A stretch of DNA of 64,000 nt from Melioribacteraceae bacterium (GTDB taxonomy: Bacteria > Bacteroidota > Ignavibacteria > Ignavibacteriales > Melioribacteraceae): the NCBI GenBank assembly GCA_035362835.1, contig DAOSDY010000002.1:248001-312000 (forward strand). The letters are read 5' to 3'. This document shows positions 61,837 through 64,000 of the stretch, one piece after another; position 1 is the stretch's first letter; each line of letters opens with the position of its first letter. The notes under the pieces were generated by a model. The model did no database searches. It worked only from the letters and a program-made list of their open reading frames with translations, and had not been told where the DNA came from. The translations under genes and the position numbers were made by a program.

Positions 61837-62823
61837 ATGAATCAATTTCAGGAACTGAAAAGAATTATCGAATCGAATAATTCTTTTCTTATTACTTCTC
61901 ATGTCAATCCGGATGCGGATGCTGTCTGTTCCGAACTGGCTATTTACCTGGTACTGAAAAAGCTCGGTAAGAAAGCCAGAATAGTAAATCACAGTTACAC
62001 TCCCTACAATCTTGAATTTCTTGATAAGAATAAAGTAATTGAAAGGTATGATGAATCCGCGCATGCAGCAATTTTTAATGATGCCGATGTGCTTCTTATT
62101 ATGGATCTGAATCAGGCAAACCGAGTTGTAAGAATGGAGAAAGGCCTCAGAGATTTCAATAAAATTAAAGTGTGTATTGATCATCATCAGGATCCGGAAC
62201 AGTTTGCTGATCTTTTTATCGGGGGCCCTGATTATTCTGCTACCGGAGAGATCATACATGACTTCATTACATCGACCGGAATAATTGAAATGGATTTTGA
62301 AATTGCCGAACAGATCTATACTGCGATTATGACTGATACCGGTTCATTCCGGTTTGAAAGGACTTCTCCCAAAATTCACCGGATAATTGCCGGACTCCTT
62401 GAATATGGTGTTGACCCTACAGAGATTTACAATCAGGTTTACGATCAATTCCATTTCAGCCGGATTAAACTGCTGGGTGAAGCGCTTAACTCAATTGACC
62501 TGGATTCAAGCGGGAAAATTGCCGTAATGACACTCACAAACGAAGTTCAGAAGAAACATGGTGCAGTTGAAGCCGATGTTGACGGATTTGTAAATTACTG
62601 CCTCTCGATCCTGGGTGTTCAGATCGGTATTCTCCTTTATGAACTTAACGACGGTGTAAAAGTAAGTTTCCGGTCGAAGGGTACAATTCCGGTCAATATG
62701 CTAGCCAAGGAATTTGGCGGGGGAGGCCACTCGAATGCTTCAGGGGCAAGATTCTATAATATCAGGATTACGGATATTGTTGATGAAATTACAAAAGCAG
62801 CTCAAAAATATATCACCATTTAG
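61837..62823 (+). CDS. nrnA: DHH-family phosphoesterase (NrnA-type oligoribonuclease/pAp phosphatase)
   Basis: 328 residues. The DHH domain has SHVNPDADAVCSELAIYLVLK, LLIMDLNQANRV, KVCIDHHQDPE and ATGEIIHDFI. The DHHA1 domain ends in LAKEFGGGGHSNASGAR. This is the NrnA layout, which degrades nanoRNA to mononucleotides and dephosphorylates pAp. Cytoplasmic. It precedes the aminopeptidase gene by 8 nt. Confidence 0.9.
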   Translation: MNQFQELKRIIESNNSFLITSHVNPDADAVCSELAIYLVLKKLGKKARIVNHSYTPYNLEFLDKNKVIERYDESAHAAIFNDADVLLIMDLNQANRVVRMEKGLRDFNKIKVCIDHHQDPEQFADLFIGGPDYSATGEIIHDFITSTGIIEMDFEIAEQIYTAIMTDTGSFRFERTSPKIHRIIAGLLEYGVDPTEIYNQVYDQFHFSRIKLLGEALNSIDLDSSGKIAVMTLTNEVQKKHGAVEADVDGFVNYCLSILGVQIGILLYELNDGVKVSFRSKGTIPVNMLAKEFGGGGHSNASGARFYNIRITDIVDEITKAAQKYITI

Positions 62824-62831
62824 GAGCGGAT

Positions 62832-64000
62832 ATGCATTTCAGAATTAATTTAAAAGCCGGCTCTGATCAGATCGGTTTTGAAGAGAATGCCGGACTCGTG
62901 AAATTTTTTCACGATAAAAAAAGTCTTGAAAAAGTTTTTAAAAACTTTTTAGCATCACTTGATAAATCTGTTAACAGATTACAGGTGCAGAAATTCCTCA
63001 ACGAAAAAAATGATGAATTAACTGTTTTCCCGGCTGATGAAAATCCGTCAGCTCTTTTTCTTAAAAAAATAAAATCGGGTGATGACTTTAACCAGGATTT
63101 TTTCAGGAATTATTTCGCCGGATTCGTCCCGTCTTTAAAGAAAAGCGGATTGAAATCAGTTCATGTTGTAATCCCTGTTTATTCGGATTTCAAAAAGTTT
63201 TTTGATTCGGAAAGTTATTTTCTCCAAACATTAATTGAAGGAGTACTTCTCGGTAATTATAAATATGAAATAAAAACTGACAATGAGAAGGTCGGGGAGA
63301 TCGATTTTATTTTTCATTACAGTAACACAAATCTGTTGAAAACTGTGATTGAAAGATCGAAAAGAATTATTGAATCTGTTTATTTTACAAGAGACCTTGT
63401 AAATGAGCCTGCTATTACATTAACACCTATGGAACTGGCTGCCCGTGCAAAGAAAGAACTTTCCAGGCAGGGTGTAAAGGTTCAGATCCTCGATAAAAAA
63501 TCTCTCGAACGGAATAAGATGAACGCAATACTTGCAGTCGGCGGTGCAAGTGATAAACCTCCGTGTATGATTGTTGCTCATTATAAACCGACTGGAAAGC
63601 CGAAAAAGAAAGTTGCTCTTGTAGGAAAGGGAGTTACATACGATAGCGGAGGCCTTTCTATAAAACCTACTGCAGGTATGCTCGAAATGAAAGCTGATAT
63701 GGCCGGTGGCGCGGTTGTACTTGGTATTATCCGTTCAGCTTCATTGCTTAAAATTCCGGTTGAGATTATTGGTGTTGTTCCTGCTGTTGAAAATATGCTC
63801 GGCGGTAATTCATTTAAACCGGGCGATGTTATTAAAGCGTATTCAGGAAAAACTATTGAAGTGAAGGATACCGATGCAGAGGGACGATTGATACTTGCCG
63901 ATGCGCTTCATTATGCATCCAATCAGAAACCGGATGAAATAATTGATTTTGCTACTTTAACCGGAGCGTGCGCTGTTGCTCTCGGACTATTTACTGCAGG
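62832..64000 (+). CDS. Leucyl aminopeptidase (M17), 5' part
   Basis: The first 389 codons, cut off by the window end. The N-terminal M17 domain is followed by the metal-binding catalytic core VALVGKGVTYDSGGLSIKP, KADMAGGAVVLG, VVPAVENMLGGNSFKPGD and NTDAEGRL-like DTDAEGRLILADAL. The family's catalytic Lys (GKG), Asp, Glu and Arg positions are present. It removes N-terminal residues from peptides in the cytoplasm with two metal ions. The start ATG is preceded by AGGAGCGG. The missing C-terminal part prevents a full check. Confidence 0.9.
   Translation, partial: MHFRINLKAGSDQIGFEENAGLVKFFHDKKSLEKVFKNFLASLDKSVNRLQVQKFLNEKNDELTVFPADENPSALFLKKIKSGDDFNQDFFRNYFAGFVPSLKKSGLKSVHVVIPVYSDFKKFFDSESYFLQTLIEGVLLGNYKYEIKTDNEKVGEIDFIFHYSNTNLLKTVIERSKRIIESVYFTRDLVNEPAITLTPMELAARAKKELSRQGVKVQILDKKSLERNKMNAILAVGGASDKPPCMIVAHYKPTGKPKKKVALVGKGVTYDSGGLSIKPTAGMLEMKADMAGGAVVLGIIRSASLLKIPVEIIGVVPAVENMLGGNSFKPGDVIKAYSGKTIEVKDTDAEGRLILADALHYASNQKPDEIIDFATLTGACAVALGLFTA

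Overview
This window reads as a chromosome segment of a member of the Ignavibacteria (Bacteroidota/Chlorobiota side of the tree; Ignavibacterium- or Melioribacter-like). The evidence is a giant SprA-type outer-membrane translocon beside a PorX-type response regulator/PglZ protein, a DUF5103 'T9SS plug' protein, an LptD-like outer-membrane protein, a KorAB-type 2-oxoacid:ferredoxin oxidoreductase, a Bacteroidota-style TTG...TAnnTTTG promoter before a tRNA, and moderate-to-low GC. Species cannot be fixed from the sequence alone.

Layout. 1-9353: cell-envelope and metabolic genes (DUF4097-like fragment, T9SS plug-like protein, Gfo/Idh/MocA oxidoreductase, LEA-2-like lipoprotein, ROK kinase, LptD-like protein, NDH-2, DUF2164, secreted tyrosine-phosphatase-like protein). 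9386-13797: an integron. It has an IntI-type integrase, an attI-like region, and two cassettes ended by about 190-nt attC-like sites. One cassette carries a two-gene restriction-modification system (MjaI-like nuclease plus an N4-cytosine-type methyltransferase with an SNase-like tail). The other carries a HEPN/AbiU2-like protein. The integrase and the cassettes point the same way, so this is an inverted layout. 13798-14237: palindromic intergenic repeats. 14238-20917: nitrilase-family amidase, SpmA/SpmB-type fusion, hydroxyacid dehydrogenase, alanine dehydrogenase, acetyl-CoA hydrolase/CoA-transferase and a PPP-type phosphatase. 21026-32191: sprA, porX, tsaE, tsaB, a DUF1573 protein and accD, the last five tightly packed. 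32192-34134: NifS/IscS-like desulfurase and BirA on the minus strand. 34294-37241: an hsp20-dnaK-hsp20 heat-shock cluster. 37243-37688: three tRNAs. 37733-44245: the translation block thrS-infC-rpmI-rplT-pheS-pheT. 44246-46693: a small coiled-coil protein, zapA, a probable 6S RNA and rny.

46818-64000: a DUF2459 protein, then a small AT-rich insert with a JAB/MPN-domain gene flanked by 16-bp direct repeats taken from the 3' end of tRNA-Cys, then tRNA-Cys, tRNA-Gly, a UPF0316 protein, pcm-miaA, an AtuA-like pair, prfB with a programmed +1 frameshift, a cyclic-nucleotide-binding-fold protein, YjbQ, a glycosyltransferase, an MGMT-like protein, LiaF-like and PspC envelope-stress membrane proteins, nadE, korA-korB, an NrnA-type DHH phosphoesterase and the first part of an M17 leucyl aminopeptidase.

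Most of the window is ordinary core genome. The accessory parts are the integron (9.4-13.8 kb), whose two cassettes both look like genome-defence cargo, and the tRNA-Cys-associated JAB insert (47.46-48.30 kb). Other unusual features are a UAA rather than UGA at the prfB frameshift site, the ATT start of infC, a terminator only 13 nt before thrS, and a sigma-54-like promoter before hsp20.
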